64,000 nt of DNA from JAFAMS01 sp963715815 (GTDB lineage Bacteria; Vulcanimicrobiota; Vulcanimicrobiia; Vulcanimicrobiales; Vulcanimicrobiaceae). Positions 16,630 through 25,272 of this stretch are shown here, in pieces. Numbering within the stretch: the stretch's first letter is position 1; every line of letters begins with the position of its first letter. The stretch is from NCBI GenBank assembly GCA_963715815.1, contig OY970278.1:1240001-1304000 (forward strand), read 5' to 3'. The translations under genes were made by a program, and so were the position numbers. Under the pieces are notes generated by a model, which worked only from the letters and a program-made list of their open reading frames with translations, was not told where the DNA came from and did no database searches.

Positions 16630-17418
16630 ATGTTGTTGGAAGCGGCGCCGGCTGATACACGGACAGCGGTCAAACTTGAAGCGAAATCGCTAAACGTCTA
16701 CTATGGAGCGTTTCAAGCGATTAAAGACGCATCGCTTGCGATGCCGACGAATCGCGTGCAGGCGCTCATCGGACCATCGGGCTGTGGGAAGTCGACATTC
16801 TTGCGTGCCCTCGATCGCATGCACGATCTGACGCCGGGCGCACGCATCGAGGGCGTCGTCGAACTCGATGGTAAGAACATCTACGACGACGACATCGATC
16901 CGGTGATGGTTCGCTATCGCATCGGCATGGTGTTTCAGCGTGCCAACCCATTCCCGAAGTCGATTTGGGAGAACGTCGCCTACGGTCCCAAAATCCACGG
17001 TTTGAAAGACAAGCACAAGCTCGACGAAATCGTCGAGCGATCGCTGCGACAAGCGGCGCTCTGGGAAGAAGTGAAGGATCGGCTGCATCGCTCTGCATTC
17101 GACATGTCGGGCGGGCAACAGCAGCGCCTTTGTATTGCACGCGTGCTTGCGGTCGAGCCTGAAGTTATTCTGATGGACGAGCCGGCCTCAGCGCTCGATC
17201 CGATTGCGACCGCGAAGATCGAAGACCTCATCGGCGAGCTCAAGAAGAACTATACCGTTGTCATCGTCACGCACTCAATGCAGCAGGCCGCACGCATATC
17301 GGACTTCTGTGCGTTCTTCCATCTGGGTGAGTTAATCGAAAGTGGTCCGACCAATCAGGTGTTCACGCGACCGAAGGATCGTCGAACGGAAGATTACATC
17401 ACCGGACGCTTCGGCTAA
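16630..17418 (+). CDS. pstB: phosphate ABC transporter ATP-binding protein PstB
   Basis: A 262-residue ATPase of the high-affinity phosphate importer. Walker A is GPSGCGKSTFLRALDRM, followed by the PstB-typical RIGMVFQRANPFPKSIWENVAYGPKIHG (given in part: QRANPFPKSI), signature MSGGQQQRLCIARVLA, Walker B VILMDEPASALDP and the H-loop VTHSMQQAARISD. The ATG at 16630 is preferred; a TTG at 16594 in frame sits on the putative -10 region. Unusually, pstB comes before pstS and is separated from it by a second Pho-box region, so it may be transcribed from its own promoter. Confidence 0.96.
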   Translation: MLLEAAPADTRTAVKLEAKSLNVYYGAFQAIKDASLAMPTNRVQALIGPSGCGKSTFLRALDRMHDLTPGARIEGVVELDGKNIYDDDIDPVMVRYRIGMVFQRANPFPKSIWENVAYGPKIHGLKDKHKLDEIVERSLRQAALWEEVKDRLHRSAFDMSGGQQQRLCIARVLAVEPEVILMDEPASALDPIATAKIEDLIGELKKNYTVVIVTHSMQQAARISDFCAFFHLGELIESGPTNQVFTRPKDRRTEDYITGRFG

Positions 17419-17420
17419 CG

Positions 17421-17473
17421 TTAAGGACGATCTCTTCACATTTAAGATGATGTTAAGGCTCCCCAGCTATAGT
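17421..17473 (+). promoter_or_regulatory. putative Pho box and promoter for pstS
   Basis: TTAAG occurs at 17421, 17442 and 17453. The last two are 11 bp apart and the first is 21 bp upstream, leaving room for a degenerate fourth repeat (CTCTT near 17432). TATAGT at 17468 lies 10 bp after the final repeat and is a good -10 candidate. The same motif precedes pstB. Confidence 0.7.
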
Positions 17474-17517
17474 CCAGCCGTTTGCTCAAGCCATTTTGCT
17501 TCAGCTTTGAGGAGAGT

Positions 17518-18567
17518 ATGAAACCGCTGCGCATTATATTCGCGCTACTTGCTTTTTCGATCGCCAGCACCGCCGCGGCGTATGCGGCCGCCGAGCTCTT
17601 GGAAACGGGCTCGAGCCTTGTCTATCCGCTCATGAATCTCTGGGTGCCCGTGTACACGAAGGCACACGGTGACGTGAAGATCACGACGCAGAGCACCGGT
17701 AGCGGAACCGGAATTTCGCAAGCCGTCGCAGGCGTTGCACAAATCGGCGCCTCCGATGCCTACATGAGTGATGCCCAACTCGGCACCACGCACATGCTCA
17801 ACATCCCGCTCGCGATCAGCGCGCAGCAAGTCAACTACAACATTCCCGGCCTGAACGACGTCCATCTGAATCTCTCAGGTCCGGTTCTCGCGGGGATCTA
17901 TGACGGGTCGATCCACTTCTGGGACGACGCGAAGATCAAGGCGCTGAACGGTTCGGTCGGCGGCAAACTGCCACATGAAGCGATCATCCCGATCCATCGC
18001 GCCGACGGTTCGGGCGACACGTTCATCTTCACGCAGTACCTAACGTTCTCGACCCCGAGCTGGAAGAGCGGTCCCGCTTACGGCACGACGGTCAACTGGC
18101 CGGCAGTTCCGAACGCGGTCGGCGCCAACGGCAACCCCGGTATGGTTCAAGCTTGCCAAGGCGCGAAATACTCGATCGCGTACATCGGCGTCAGCTTCCT
18201 GGATCAAACGAATCAAGCCGGTCTCGGCTACGCTGCACTGCAGAATGCAGCCGGCAAGTTCGTTCTGCCGGCGGAGCCCAACATTCTGGCAGCGGCCGCG
18301 GCAAAAGACAAAGAAACGCCGAAAGACGAGCGCATCTCGCTGATTTACGGACCGGGTGCAAGCTCGTATCCGATCATCAACTACGAGTACGCGATCGTCA
18401 ATCCGAAGCAAAAAGACGCCGCAACCGCTTCCGAAGTGAAGAACTTCTTGGGTTGGGCCATTACGGGCGGACAAGAGAAGTCGTATCTCGAGAAAGTGCA
18501 CTTTATTGCGCTTCCGCCGAGCATCGTCAACTTGAGCAAAGCCCAAATCGCGGAGATCGGTTCCTAG
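17518..18567 (+). CDS. pstS: phosphate-binding protein PstS
   Basis: A 349-residue periplasmic phosphate receptor. The ATG at 17518 follows a strong GAGGAGAG site and opens with a signal peptide (IIFALLAFSIASTAAAYA). Ligand-loop signatures are ETGSSLVYPLMNLW, TTQSTGSGTGISQ, GASDAYMSD and HRADGSGDTFIFTQYL, matching the phosphate-binding loops of PstS. A TTG start further upstream at 17482 would put extra residues before the signal peptide and is unlikely. It is the first gene after its own Pho-box promoter and leads pstC, pstA and phoU. Confidence 0.95.
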   Translation: MKPLRIIFALLAFSIASTAAAYAAAELLETGSSLVYPLMNLWVPVYTKAHGDVKITTQSTGSGTGISQAVAGVAQIGASDAYMSDAQLGTTHMLNIPLAISAQQVNYNIPGLNDVHLNLSGPVLAGIYDGSIHFWDDAKIKALNGSVGGKLPHEAIIPIHRADGSGDTFIFTQYLTFSTPSWKSGPAYGTTVNWPAVPNAVGANGNPGMVQACQGAKYSIAYIGVSFLDQTNQAGLGYAALQNAAGKFVLPAEPNILAAAAAKDKETPKDERISLIYGPGASSYPIINYEYAIVNPKQKDAATASEVKNFLGWAITGGQEKSYLEKVHFIALPPSIVNLSKAQIAEIGS

Positions 18568-18573
18568 GGGTTC

Positions 18574-19596
18574 ATGGCGACAGTCGCATTGAGCGGCGCT
18601 GACCAGCGCCGCTCACGCGTCCCAATACTGGACATCGCCTTACGCTACGGGTCGACGATTATGGCCGTCGTAACGGCGACGATCGTGTTCCTGGTGGCAG
18701 TGTTCTTGATCGTTTATTCGTGGCCGGCGATCGCGTTCAACGGCTTCGGGATCCTCACGCATCTCGAGTGGAATCTCGGAAACCAATACGGCACCGGGGT
18801 CGAGCACAGCGGTGGCTTTACAGGAGCACCGGGCGCGTCGTTTGGCGCGGTCGTCTTCATAGCGGGAACGATCATCTCATCGGCGTTTGCAATGGCAATT
18901 GCGACGCCGCTTGCAATTCTGGTCGCCATTGCAATGCACTATCAAGTTCCGCGCCGTCTGAAGACGCCGGTCAACACGCTTGTCGAGTTGATGGCGGGCG
19001 TTCCTTCGGTCGTTTACGGCTTGTGGGGTATCGGCGTTTTGGTGCCGTGGATTTCGAATTCCGTCGGCCCGTTTCTGGCGTCGCATATTTCGTGGCTGCC
19101 GGTAATTGGCGGTGGTTCCGCGAGCGGTAACGGTCTGCTTGCGACGTCGTTCATCCTCGCCGTCATGGTCTTCCCGATCATGTCGGCAACGATGCGTGAC
19201 GTTCTCTCGACGTTCCCAAAGATCGTATTCGAAGGCGCAATCGGTCTCGGTGCGACGCCGTGGCAAGCCGTCACCACGATGGTTCTTCCGGCGATCCGCA
19301 CGCAAATGTTTGCGGCTGCGATGCTCGCGCTTGGACGCGCAATCGGTGAAACGATGGCCGTCCTGATGGTCTGCGGCTCGGCGCTCAATCAGCTCCCACA
19401 GAATATCTTCGCGCCGATCAACACGATCGCAGCAGTAATCGTCTCCCAGCTCGACAGCGCGTTGACCGACCCGACCGGAATGGCAGAGCGGTCGCTCGCT
19501 GAGCTCGCGTTGATTTTGTTTGCCATAACGCTCAGCGTCAATTTGATTGCACGGCTCATTATGCGCGGCGGTGATCGCGTGAAGCGAACGGCATGA
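18574..19596 (+). CDS. pstC: phosphate ABC transporter permease PstC
   Basis: A 340-residue inner-membrane permease with about six membrane segments. The family signature ELMAGVPSVVYGLWGI and the EAA-type cytoplasmic loop EGAIGLGATPWQAVTTMVLP, which docks on PstB, are clear, as is ALGRAIGETMAVLMVCG. A long periplasmic loop after TM1 is typical of PstC. It starts 6 bp after pstS and ends in an ATGA overlap with pstA. Confidence 0.95.
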   Translation: MATVALSGADQRRSRVPILDIALRYGSTIMAVVTATIVFLVAVFLIVYSWPAIAFNGFGILTHLEWNLGNQYGTGVEHSGGFTGAPGASFGAVVFIAGTIISSAFAMAIATPLAILVAIAMHYQVPRRLKTPVNTLVELMAGVPSVVYGLWGIGVLVPWISNSVGPFLASHISWLPVIGGGSASGNGLLATSFILAVMVFPIMSATMRDVLSTFPKIVFEGAIGLGATPWQAVTTMVLPAIRTQMFAAAMLALGRAIGETMAVLMVCGSALNQLPQNIFAPINTIAAVIVSQLDSALTDPTGMAERSLAELALILFAITLSVNLIARLIMRGGDRVKRTA

Positions 19597-20501
19597 GCGA
19601 CATGGCAGTGACCGGGAATCCGCCCGAGACGGCAGCTCGCTCGATGACGCGCGGCTCCGTGCTCGTTACGATTCAACGCAACTTCGGCTGGGGGATCAGC
19701 GCGCTCGCGTTGTGTTCCACGCTTGCGATCCTGCTCGCCATCTTCTGGTTTGTGCTCTCGCGCGGGTTGCCGGCGCTCAAACCGACGCTCTTCACGACTG
19801 TGACCTCTGGTATTTCGGGCGGACTCGAAAACGCGATTCTCGGCACGCTGATGCTGGTAATTTTCGCGGTGATCATCGTCTCGATCGTCGGTTTTGGTAC
19901 CGGCATTTGGCTCTCGAGCTACGCCTCTGAGAAGCCGCGTGAGCTCGTTCGTCTGCTCACCGACGTTCTCGCCGGCGTCCCATCCGTCGTCGTCGGTTAT
20001 TTTGGCTACATCTTGCTCGTGAAGATCGCAGGCTGGCAATTTTCACTTGCCGGCGGTGCGATCGCGCTCACGATTATCATGCTGCCGTATGTCGTGCGTG
20101 GTACCGATCTTGCGCTCGAGTCTGTGCCGCGCGAACTGCGTGAGGGTGGCTTCGCACTCGGCGCGACGTACACGACCGTGTTGATGACGGTTTCATGGCC
20201 GTACGCGCTACCCAGCGTCTTTACGATGCTGTTGCTGGCAACTGGAATCGCGCTTGGCGAAACGGCGCCCCTGATCTATACGGCAGGCTGGTCCAACTAT
20301 CTGCCGACGACGCATTTAACGCACAGCCCGGTGCCATACCTAACGTACGTCATCTGGACGTTCATCAGTCAACCGTTTGCGGAGTCGCACGCGCTCGCTT
20401 TTGCGGCGGCCGCGCTGCTGATGTTGATGATCGTCGTGACGAACGTGTTCGCGCGTTCGTGGCTCGAGAATCTCGCTCGCAAACAACGCGGCGAGCGGTA
20501 A
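19593..20501 (+). CDS. pstA: phosphate ABC transporter permease PstA
   Basis: A 302-residue second permease of the phosphate importer with six predicted membrane segments. Conserved elements are LLTDVLAGVPSVVVGYFGY, LPYVVRGTDLALESVPRELREG (family segment around the first gate), and the EAA loop GATYTTVLMTVSWPYALP. ALGETAPLIYTAG is the PstA hallmark. The ATG at 19593 lies in an ATGA overlap with pstC, giving coupled translation. Confidence 0.95.
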   Translation: MSDMAVTGNPPETAARSMTRGSVLVTIQRNFGWGISALALCSTLAILLAIFWFVLSRGLPALKPTLFTTVTSGISGGLENAILGTLMLVIFAVIIVSIVGFGTGIWLSSYASEKPRELVRLLTDVLAGVPSVVVGYFGYILLVKIAGWQFSLAGGAIALTIIMLPYVVRGTDLALESVPRELREGGFALGATYTTVLMTVSWPYALPSVFTMLLLATGIALGETAPLIYTAGWSNYLPTTHLTHSPVPYLTYVIWTFISQPFAESHALAFAAAALLMLMIVVTNVFARSWLENLARKQRGER

Positions 20502-20515
20502 CCGTAAGGATGGCC

Positions 20516-21166
20516 ATGCTGCGCGTCGCCTACCACGAAGCTCTCGAGGGGGCTGAGGTTGATCTTGGGACGCTCGGAGCGCTCATGATCGATGCCTTGC
20601 ACTTCGCGGTTAAATCCGTCGAAGCGCCGGATGCTGCTCTTTCGGCGCGTATCATCACCGGTGCCGATCAGACGGCCGAGCTCGGGCACCGGATCGAATC
20701 TGCATGCATCGACCTGATTTGGCGCCAGCAACCGCTCGCCGATGAGCTGCGGCAAGTAACGGGCATGTTCGAGATCAGCACCGATCTCCAGCGCATTAAC
20801 TACTACATCGTCGATATCGCAAAGCACGCGGTGCGGCTCGCAGATAAATCGGCCGCGAACGCGCCTCGCGAGACGTTGCACGAAGTCGCACGGCTCACGG
20901 AAGAGAATCTCGAAGCCGCCGTTGGGGGCTACGCCAAACGCGACCTCGCAGCGTCGCGCAAGGTTCTCGACGCCGACGCACATTACGAGAAGCTCTACAG
21001 CAGCGGGATTCGCAAGCTACAAAATGCGATTCGCGCCAACACCGACGTCCTCGCGGCTGCGACCGAGCTTTTGTTCGTCCTTACGTCGCTACAGCGCGTC
21101 GGGGAGCACGCATCGAGCATCGCCTGGCATACGATCGAGATGCTCGAACCCGAACCTCAGGCGTAG
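20516..21166 (+). CDS. phoU: phosphate signalling protein PhoU
   Basis: A 216-residue all-helical protein with two PhoU repeats. The first begins MLRVAYHEALEGAEVDLGTLGALMIDALHFAV and the second contains LLFVLTSLQRVGEHASSIAW, the conserved E/D-rich metal site region. PhoU links the Pst transporter to PhoR and restrains Pho-regulon expression when phosphate is plentiful. ATG 20516 is preferred over ATG 20510 because the AAGGA site at 20505-20509 has workable spacing only to the former. The gene is 14 bp from pstA and overlaps a convergent gene at its end by 10 bp. Confidence 0.93.
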   Translation: MLRVAYHEALEGAEVDLGTLGALMIDALHFAVKSVEAPDAALSARIITGADQTAELGHRIESACIDLIWRQQPLADELRQVTGMFEISTDLQRINYYIVDIAKHAVRLADKSAANAPRETLHEVARLTEENLEAAVGGYAKRDLAASRKVLDADAHYEKLYSSGIRKLQNAIRANTDVLAAATELLFVLTSLQRVGEHASSIAWHTIEMLEPEPQA

Positions 21167-21708
21167 AGCAGCCGGACGTCTTTTCGAACGAGCTCGCGCG
21201 GTCGCGAGACGGCGATATCATCTTGCATCAGCGCACGATCGCCGCTGCGCCACGTAACCTTGTAAGTTGCCGGAAGTAAGCCGCTGAGCACGTAGCAACC
21301 GTGTCGATCGGTGCGCACCGTGTAGCTCAAGCCTCCAGCTGCAGCTTGCACGATGATGTTCATGATCGGATGCCCGAGACGATCGAGACAAACACCACCG
21401 ATGGCGCCGGCCGGCTTCTCTTCGACGCGATCGTCGCCCGGTGTGAGTCCGCGAATGAGCTCGACGCGCTGCCCGTCCAGAACGCCGACGCCGCGCAAGA
21501 GTGTCGACGTGTATCCGCCCGCCATGATCATGATGTCATATGCGCCTTCGGGTAGATCGATTGAAACGCGGCCGCGAACGTTCGTATGTTCCGTGATCAA
21601 GTGCGTCGCATCTCGGACAATGTTGATCACAACCGACGAGATAGGAACGGCGGATCTGCGATCGACGACTTGGAGGTCGAGCCCCGTCGTCGTTTCCGAG
21701 GTTCGCAT
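21157..21708 (-). CDS. carboxypeptidase regulatory-like (transthyretin-fold) domain protein
   Basis: A 183-residue protein without signal peptide or membrane segment. Two beta-sandwich repeats are visible: LDLQVVDRRSAVPISSVVI...GRVSIDLPEGAYDIMIMAGGY, and GAIGGVCLDRLGHPIMNIIV...DRHGCYVLSGLLPATYKVTW. These match the carboxypeptidase regulatory-like/transthyretin fold, normally a protein-protein or adhesive module. It converges on phoU and diverges from the KBL gene. No enzymatic motif is present, and the biological role is unknown. Confidence 0.7.
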   Translation of the reverse strand: MRTSETTTGLDLQVVDRRSAVPISSVVINIVRDATHLITEHTNVRGRVSIDLPEGAYDIMIMAGGYTSTLLRGVGVLDGQRVELIRGLTPGDDRVEEKPAGAIGGVCLDRLGHPIMNIIVQAAAGGLSYTVRTDRHGCYVLSGLLPATYKVTWRSGDRALMQDDIAVSRPRELVRKDVRLLYA

Positions 21709-21738
21709 TCACCCCTCTCTTGGCGATACGAGGTAGCG

Positions 21739-21752
21739 CCTCCTTAAGGAGG
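21739..21752 (+). promoter_or_regulatory. palindrome containing the kbl ribosome binding site
   Basis: CCTCCTTAAGGAGG is a perfect 14-bp palindrome whose right arm AAGGAGG is also the Shine-Dalgarno for the GTG at 21764. The short loopless centre makes a weak intramolecular hairpin, so its regulatory meaning is uncertain, but the RBS could be paired with the left arm. Confidence 0.4.
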
Positions 21753-21763
21753 GCCGGGTTGGT

Positions 21764-22966
21764 GTGTCGCATCACCCCCGGGTGAACTCGCGCTTCGATT
21801 CCAGGCTAGCGGCGGACCTCGACGCGCTGCGAGCGGCCGGCACCTACAAACGTCTGCGTCACCTCACGACGCCAATGGCGCCACACGTGCGGATGGAGGA
21901 GGCCGGCGACGTCCTCATCCTCTCCAGCAACAACTACTTGGGTCTCTCCGATCTCCCTGAGGTCGTCGATGCCGGGATCGAAGGTCTACGGCGCTACGGA
22001 GCCGGGACCGCATCGGTGCGGTTCATCTGCGGAACGTTTGATGTGCATCGCGAGCTGGAAGCACGGATCGCAAAATTTCTTTCCACGGATGCATCGCTCA
22101 GCTACGTCTCTTGTTGGAGCGCAAACGAAGGTTTGTTGCCGACGATCGGCACCGCCGGAACGACGATTCTTTCGGACGAGCTCAATCATGCGTCGATCAT
22201 CGACGGTTGCCGTCTCGCCGCGGGCAAACGCCTTCGTTATAAGCACGACGACATGGGCGACCTCGAGCGGCAGCTCGCCGCCGAGCGCGCGCTTGGCGAT
22301 CATTCCGTCTTCATCGTCACCGACGGCGTCTTTTCAATGGAGGGAAGCCTCGCCGATCTCCCCGCGATCGTCGGTCTCGCGAAGCGCTACGACGCTGTGA
22401 GCGTCGTTGATGACTCGCACGGCACGGGCGTGATGGGAAAGACCGGGCGGGGAACGATCGAACACTTTGGGCTCGAGGGTCAGATCGACATCATTACGGG
22501 GACGCTCGGAAAGGCGCTGGGCGGCGCGGCGGGTGGCTTCGTCGCGGGAACGCACGCGCTCGTCGATACGCTCGTGCAACGCTCGCGCACGCAGCTGTTC
22601 TCAAACGCGCTCCCGCCTACCGTGGCATGCAGCGCGCTGGCTGCAATCGAGTATCTCGATGCGCACCCTGAGCTCGTGAAGAAGCTTCACGCGAACGTCG
22701 CATACTTTCGCGCCGGTTTGGAAGCGCGCGGTTTTCAGCCGCTGCCTGGTCCGAGCGCGATCATCCCGATCATCGTCGGGCCGACCGCAGCGGCGATTGC
22801 AATGAGCGATCGCCTCTTACGTGAAGGCATCTTTGTAACCGGCTTCGGTTTTCCAGTCGTTCCCGAAGGGACGGCGCGCATTCGCGTGCAGATGAGCGCG
22901 GCGCTCGAGTGCGACGATCTCGATCGTGCGCTCGCTGCGATGGAGCGCGCTCGTGAAGCCGGTTAA
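21764..22966 (+). CDS. kbl: KBL/BioF-family alpha-oxoamine synthase (glycine C-acetyltransferase-like)
   Basis: A 400-residue PLP enzyme. SSNNYLGLSDLPEV and GAGTASVRFICGTFDVHRELE are family signatures, DDSHGTGVMG supplies the PLP-contacting Asp and His, and Lys250 in DIITGTLGKALGGAAGG forms the internal aldimine. The C-terminal VVPEGTARIRVQMSAAL and the TLGKALGGA motif fit 2-amino-3-ketobutyrate CoA ligase better than BioF, because no biotin genes are near. KBL turns 2-amino-3-ketobutyrate and CoA into glycine and acetyl-CoA in threonine breakdown. The GTG start follows AAGGAGG by about 11 bp. It overlaps the homoserine dehydrogenase gene. Confidence 0.8.
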   Translation: MSHHPRVNSRFDSRLAADLDALRAAGTYKRLRHLTTPMAPHVRMEEAGDVLILSSNNYLGLSDLPEVVDAGIEGLRRYGAGTASVRFICGTFDVHRELEARIAKFLSTDASLSYVSCWSANEGLLPTIGTAGTTILSDELNHASIIDGCRLAAGKRLRYKHDDMGDLERQLAAERALGDHSVFIVTDGVFSMEGSLADLPAIVGLAKRYDAVSVVDDSHGTGVMGKTGRGTIEHFGLEGQIDIITGTLGKALGGAAGGFVAGTHALVDTLVQRSRTQLFSNALPPTVACSALAAIEYLDAHPELVKKLHANVAYFRAGLEARGFQPLPGPSAIIPIIVGPTAAAIAMSDRLLREGIFVTGFGFPVVPEGTARIRVQMSAALECDDLDRALAAMERAREAG

Positions 22967-24263
22967 GATCGGGCTACTTGGCATCGGGACGGTTGGAAGC
23001 GGAACGTATCGCGTCCTCGAACGCAATCGTGAAGAGATCACACGCCGCGCGGGGCGCCGCATCGAGATCGCGTGGGTTGCGGCGCGCAATTTGGAACGGG
23101 CACGTGAGATCGTCGGACCCGACGTACCGCTAACCGACGACGTGATGCGCGTCGCGCGCGACCCCGAAATCGACATAGTGGTCGAGGTCATCGGCGGAAC
23201 GGGCGTGGCGAAAGACGCGATACTTGCCGCGATCGAAAGCGGTAAGCACATCGTCACCGCCAACAAAGCATTACTCGCAACGCAAGGCAACGAGATCTTT
23301 GCGGCCGCGAGCAAGCGCAACGTCATCGTCGCTTTCGAAGGCGCGGTGTCGGTATGCATCCCGATCATCAAGGCACTCCGCGAAGGATTGACTGCAAATC
23401 GCATCGAGTGGATCGCGGGCATCATCAACGGTACGAGCAATTTCATCTTGAGCGAGATGCGCACCAAAGGGTTATCGTTCGAAGAAGTCTTGCACGAGGC
23501 ACAACGTCTGGGCTATGCGGAAGCGGATCCGACGTTTGACGTCGAGGGCATCGACGCCGGACACAAGATCACGCTGCTCTCGGCGATCGGTTTCGGCATT
23601 CCGGTTCAATTTGACCGTGCGTACATCGAAGGTATCACGCAGCTTACGGATCGAGATATCACGTACGCAGAAGAGCTGGGCTATCGCATCAAGCTGCTGG
23701 GCATCGCGCGCCGCGCACCAGGCGGCATCGAGCTGCGCGTCCATCCGACGTTGATTCCCGCGCAGCGTTTGATAGCGAGCGTCGAAGGCGCGATGAATGC
23801 AATTCTCGTCAAAGGCGATGCTGCAGGTGTCACGATGTACTCCGGCGCCGGCGCCGGTTCTGAGCCGACGGCGTCGGCGGTGCTTGCCGACGTCATCGAC
23901 GTTACGCGGCTAATGGAAGCGGAACCCGAAGAACGCGTTCCGCATCTCGCTTTTCAACCCGACGCGCTTTCTGCCGTGCCGATCTTACCGATGGTTGAGG
24001 TCGAGACGTCGTACTATTTGCGCTTGCGCGTCAAGGATCAGGTCGGTGCGCTCGCCGATATTGCGCGCGTGCTCGCGGATTCCGAGATCTCAATCGACGC
24101 AATGCTGCAAAAGGGACCGGCCGACGATGACGGCGAGACTGACATCGTGATTCTTACGCATCGGACGCGCGAGGGAAATCTCCAGCGGGCAATCGGGGGT
24201 CTGGTGAAGCTGCCGACGGTGCGGGAGAGCTACAGCCGAATTCGCCGGGAAGACCTAGGATGA
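22953..24263 (+). CDS. hom: homoserine dehydrogenase
   Basis: A 436-residue enzyme making L-homoserine from aspartate semialdehyde. The NAD(P) fingerprint is IGLLGIGTVGSGTYRVL, IVTANKALLATQG is the conserved catalytic-domain segment, IINGTSNFILSEM and EADPTFDVEGIDAGHK are substrate-binding signatures, and a C-terminal ACT domain (LRLRVKDQVGALADIARVLA) likely mediates threonine feedback. The GTG at 22953 gives the canonical N-terminus (MKPVKIGLLG) and overlaps the KBL gene by 14 bp. MetX, which acetylates homoserine, is at 51122-52180 in the same window. Confidence 0.95.
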   Translation: MKPVKIGLLGIGTVGSGTYRVLERNREEITRRAGRRIEIAWVAARNLERAREIVGPDVPLTDDVMRVARDPEIDIVVEVIGGTGVAKDAILAAIESGKHIVTANKALLATQGNEIFAAASKRNVIVAFEGAVSVCIPIIKALREGLTANRIEWIAGIINGTSNFILSEMRTKGLSFEEVLHEAQRLGYAEADPTFDVEGIDAGHKITLLSAIGFGIPVQFDRAYIEGITQLTDRDITYAEELGYRIKLLGIARRAPGGIELRVHPTLIPAQRLIASVEGAMNAILVKGDAAGVTMYSGAGAGSEPTASAVLADVIDVTRLMEAEPEERVPHLAFQPDALSAVPILPMVEVETSYYLRLRVKDQVGALADIARVLADSEISIDAMLQKGPADDDGETDIVILTHRTREGNLQRAIGGLVKLPTVRESYSRIRREDLG

Positions 24264-24386
24264 AGACAAGATGAGAAAATGCCTGGTGTAAGCACAGGAT
24301 CGTTTCCACGATCTCTAACCTTATTCCAAAACCACTCCCAGGGTAAAATCGGTTACTATAAGTAGCGGAAGAAGGCCGCCACCACA

Positions 24387-25220
24387 ATGAATGCAATCAT
24401 AAAGAAATATTTCAGACCAGTCGCGAGCGCGGCGCTCGCTGCGACGTTCGCTGTCGCGGCGCTGCCGCTCGGGGCGTCAGCCCAGGCTGAAGATCAGCAA
24501 ATCCAGGGCACGGTTCAGTCGATCAATTCGACCTTCAATATCACCGTGCTCGACAGCAACGGCAACTTGGATAACGTTGAGCTTCATCAGGGCACGGTCA
24601 TCAATCCAACCGGTCTCACGCTCGCCCCTGGGATGAACGTGACGGTCGACGGATACGACGACGGCGGTCAATTCGACGCGAACGTAATCGCGACGCCGTA
24701 CCAATACTCTGGCCCGGCACCTGTGCCGGTGTACTACGGCCCAGGCTGGTGGTACCCGGGATTCTCGTACGGCTACGGCCCTTCGTTTAGTCTCTTCATC
24801 GGTACCGGCGGCGGACCGTACGTCTATCGCCAACCGTGGGGCGGACATTGGTACGTCAACACTCCGGTTCACACATTCGTCGGCGTCCATGTCGGCGGTG
24901 GTTACGGAGCACGCTATCCGGCAGCTTCGCGCTACGCCGCCCCGGTAAGCCACTACGCAGCTCCGGCGCGTGCCTATCAAGGCACCTACGGCTCGGCGCG
25001 AGTACCTGAGGCTTCGCGCAGCTACGCAGCACCGCGCAGCTACTCGGCACCACGCACGTACTCGGCACCACGCACGTACTCGGCTCCCGCAGCACGCTAC
25101 GGCGGCGGTGGATACTCAGGCGCGCGCTACGGCACATCAACGGCACACTATAGTGCACCTGCAGCCCGTTCGGGCGGCGGTGGCTATCGCGGTGGCGAAT
25201 CGGGCGGACGTCACCGCTAA
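24387..25220 (+). CDS. secreted Tyr/Gly/Ala-rich low-complexity protein
   Basis: A 277-residue protein with a signal peptide (cleavage after GASAQA). Residues about 33-110 (IQGTVQSINSTFNITVLDSNG...GMNVTVDGYDDGGQF) resemble a small beta-barrel of the DUF5666/OB type. The rest is low complexity: a PVYYGPGWWYPGFSYGYGP stretch, then repeats of the form YSAPRT (about residues 205-235) and GGGGY blocks. At the DNA level the repeats are direct copies of about 18 bp (25040-25090). Such C-termini occur in surface or matrix proteins. I do not recognise a family for the whole protein. A terminator follows. Confidence 0.75.
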   Translation: MNAIIKKYFRPVASAALAATFAVAALPLGASAQAEDQQIQGTVQSINSTFNITVLDSNGNLDNVELHQGTVINPTGLTLAPGMNVTVDGYDDGGQFDANVIATPYQYSGPAPVPVYYGPGWWYPGFSYGYGPSFSLFIGTGGGPYVYRQPWGGHWYVNTPVHTFVGVHVGGGYGARYPAASRYAAPVSHYAAPARAYQGTYGSARVPEASRSYAAPRSYSAPRTYSAPRTYSAPAARYGGGGYSGARYGTSTAHYSAPAARSGGGGYRGGESGGRHR

Positions 25221-25237
25221 GAACGATTAGGTCCATC

Positions 25238-25272
25238 AAAAGAAGCCTCGGCCTCGCCGGGGCTTTCTTTTA
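25238..25272. terminator. bidirectional Rho-independent terminator
   Basis: AAAAGAAGCC...GGCTTTCTTTT forms a GC-rich stem with A-run on one side and T-run on the other, so it can stop transcription of the secreted protein gene from the left and of the small minus-strand gene at 25273-25608 from the right. Confidence 0.8.

Noticed and set aside
20195..20515. In-frame extension upstream of phoU
   Set aside because: Overlaps pstA in another frame and has no PhoU similarity; ATG 20516 has the ribosome binding site.
24299..24315. Hairpin GATCGT-TTCC-ACGATC after hom as a terminator
   Set aside because: Short stem and no T-run; could be chance.
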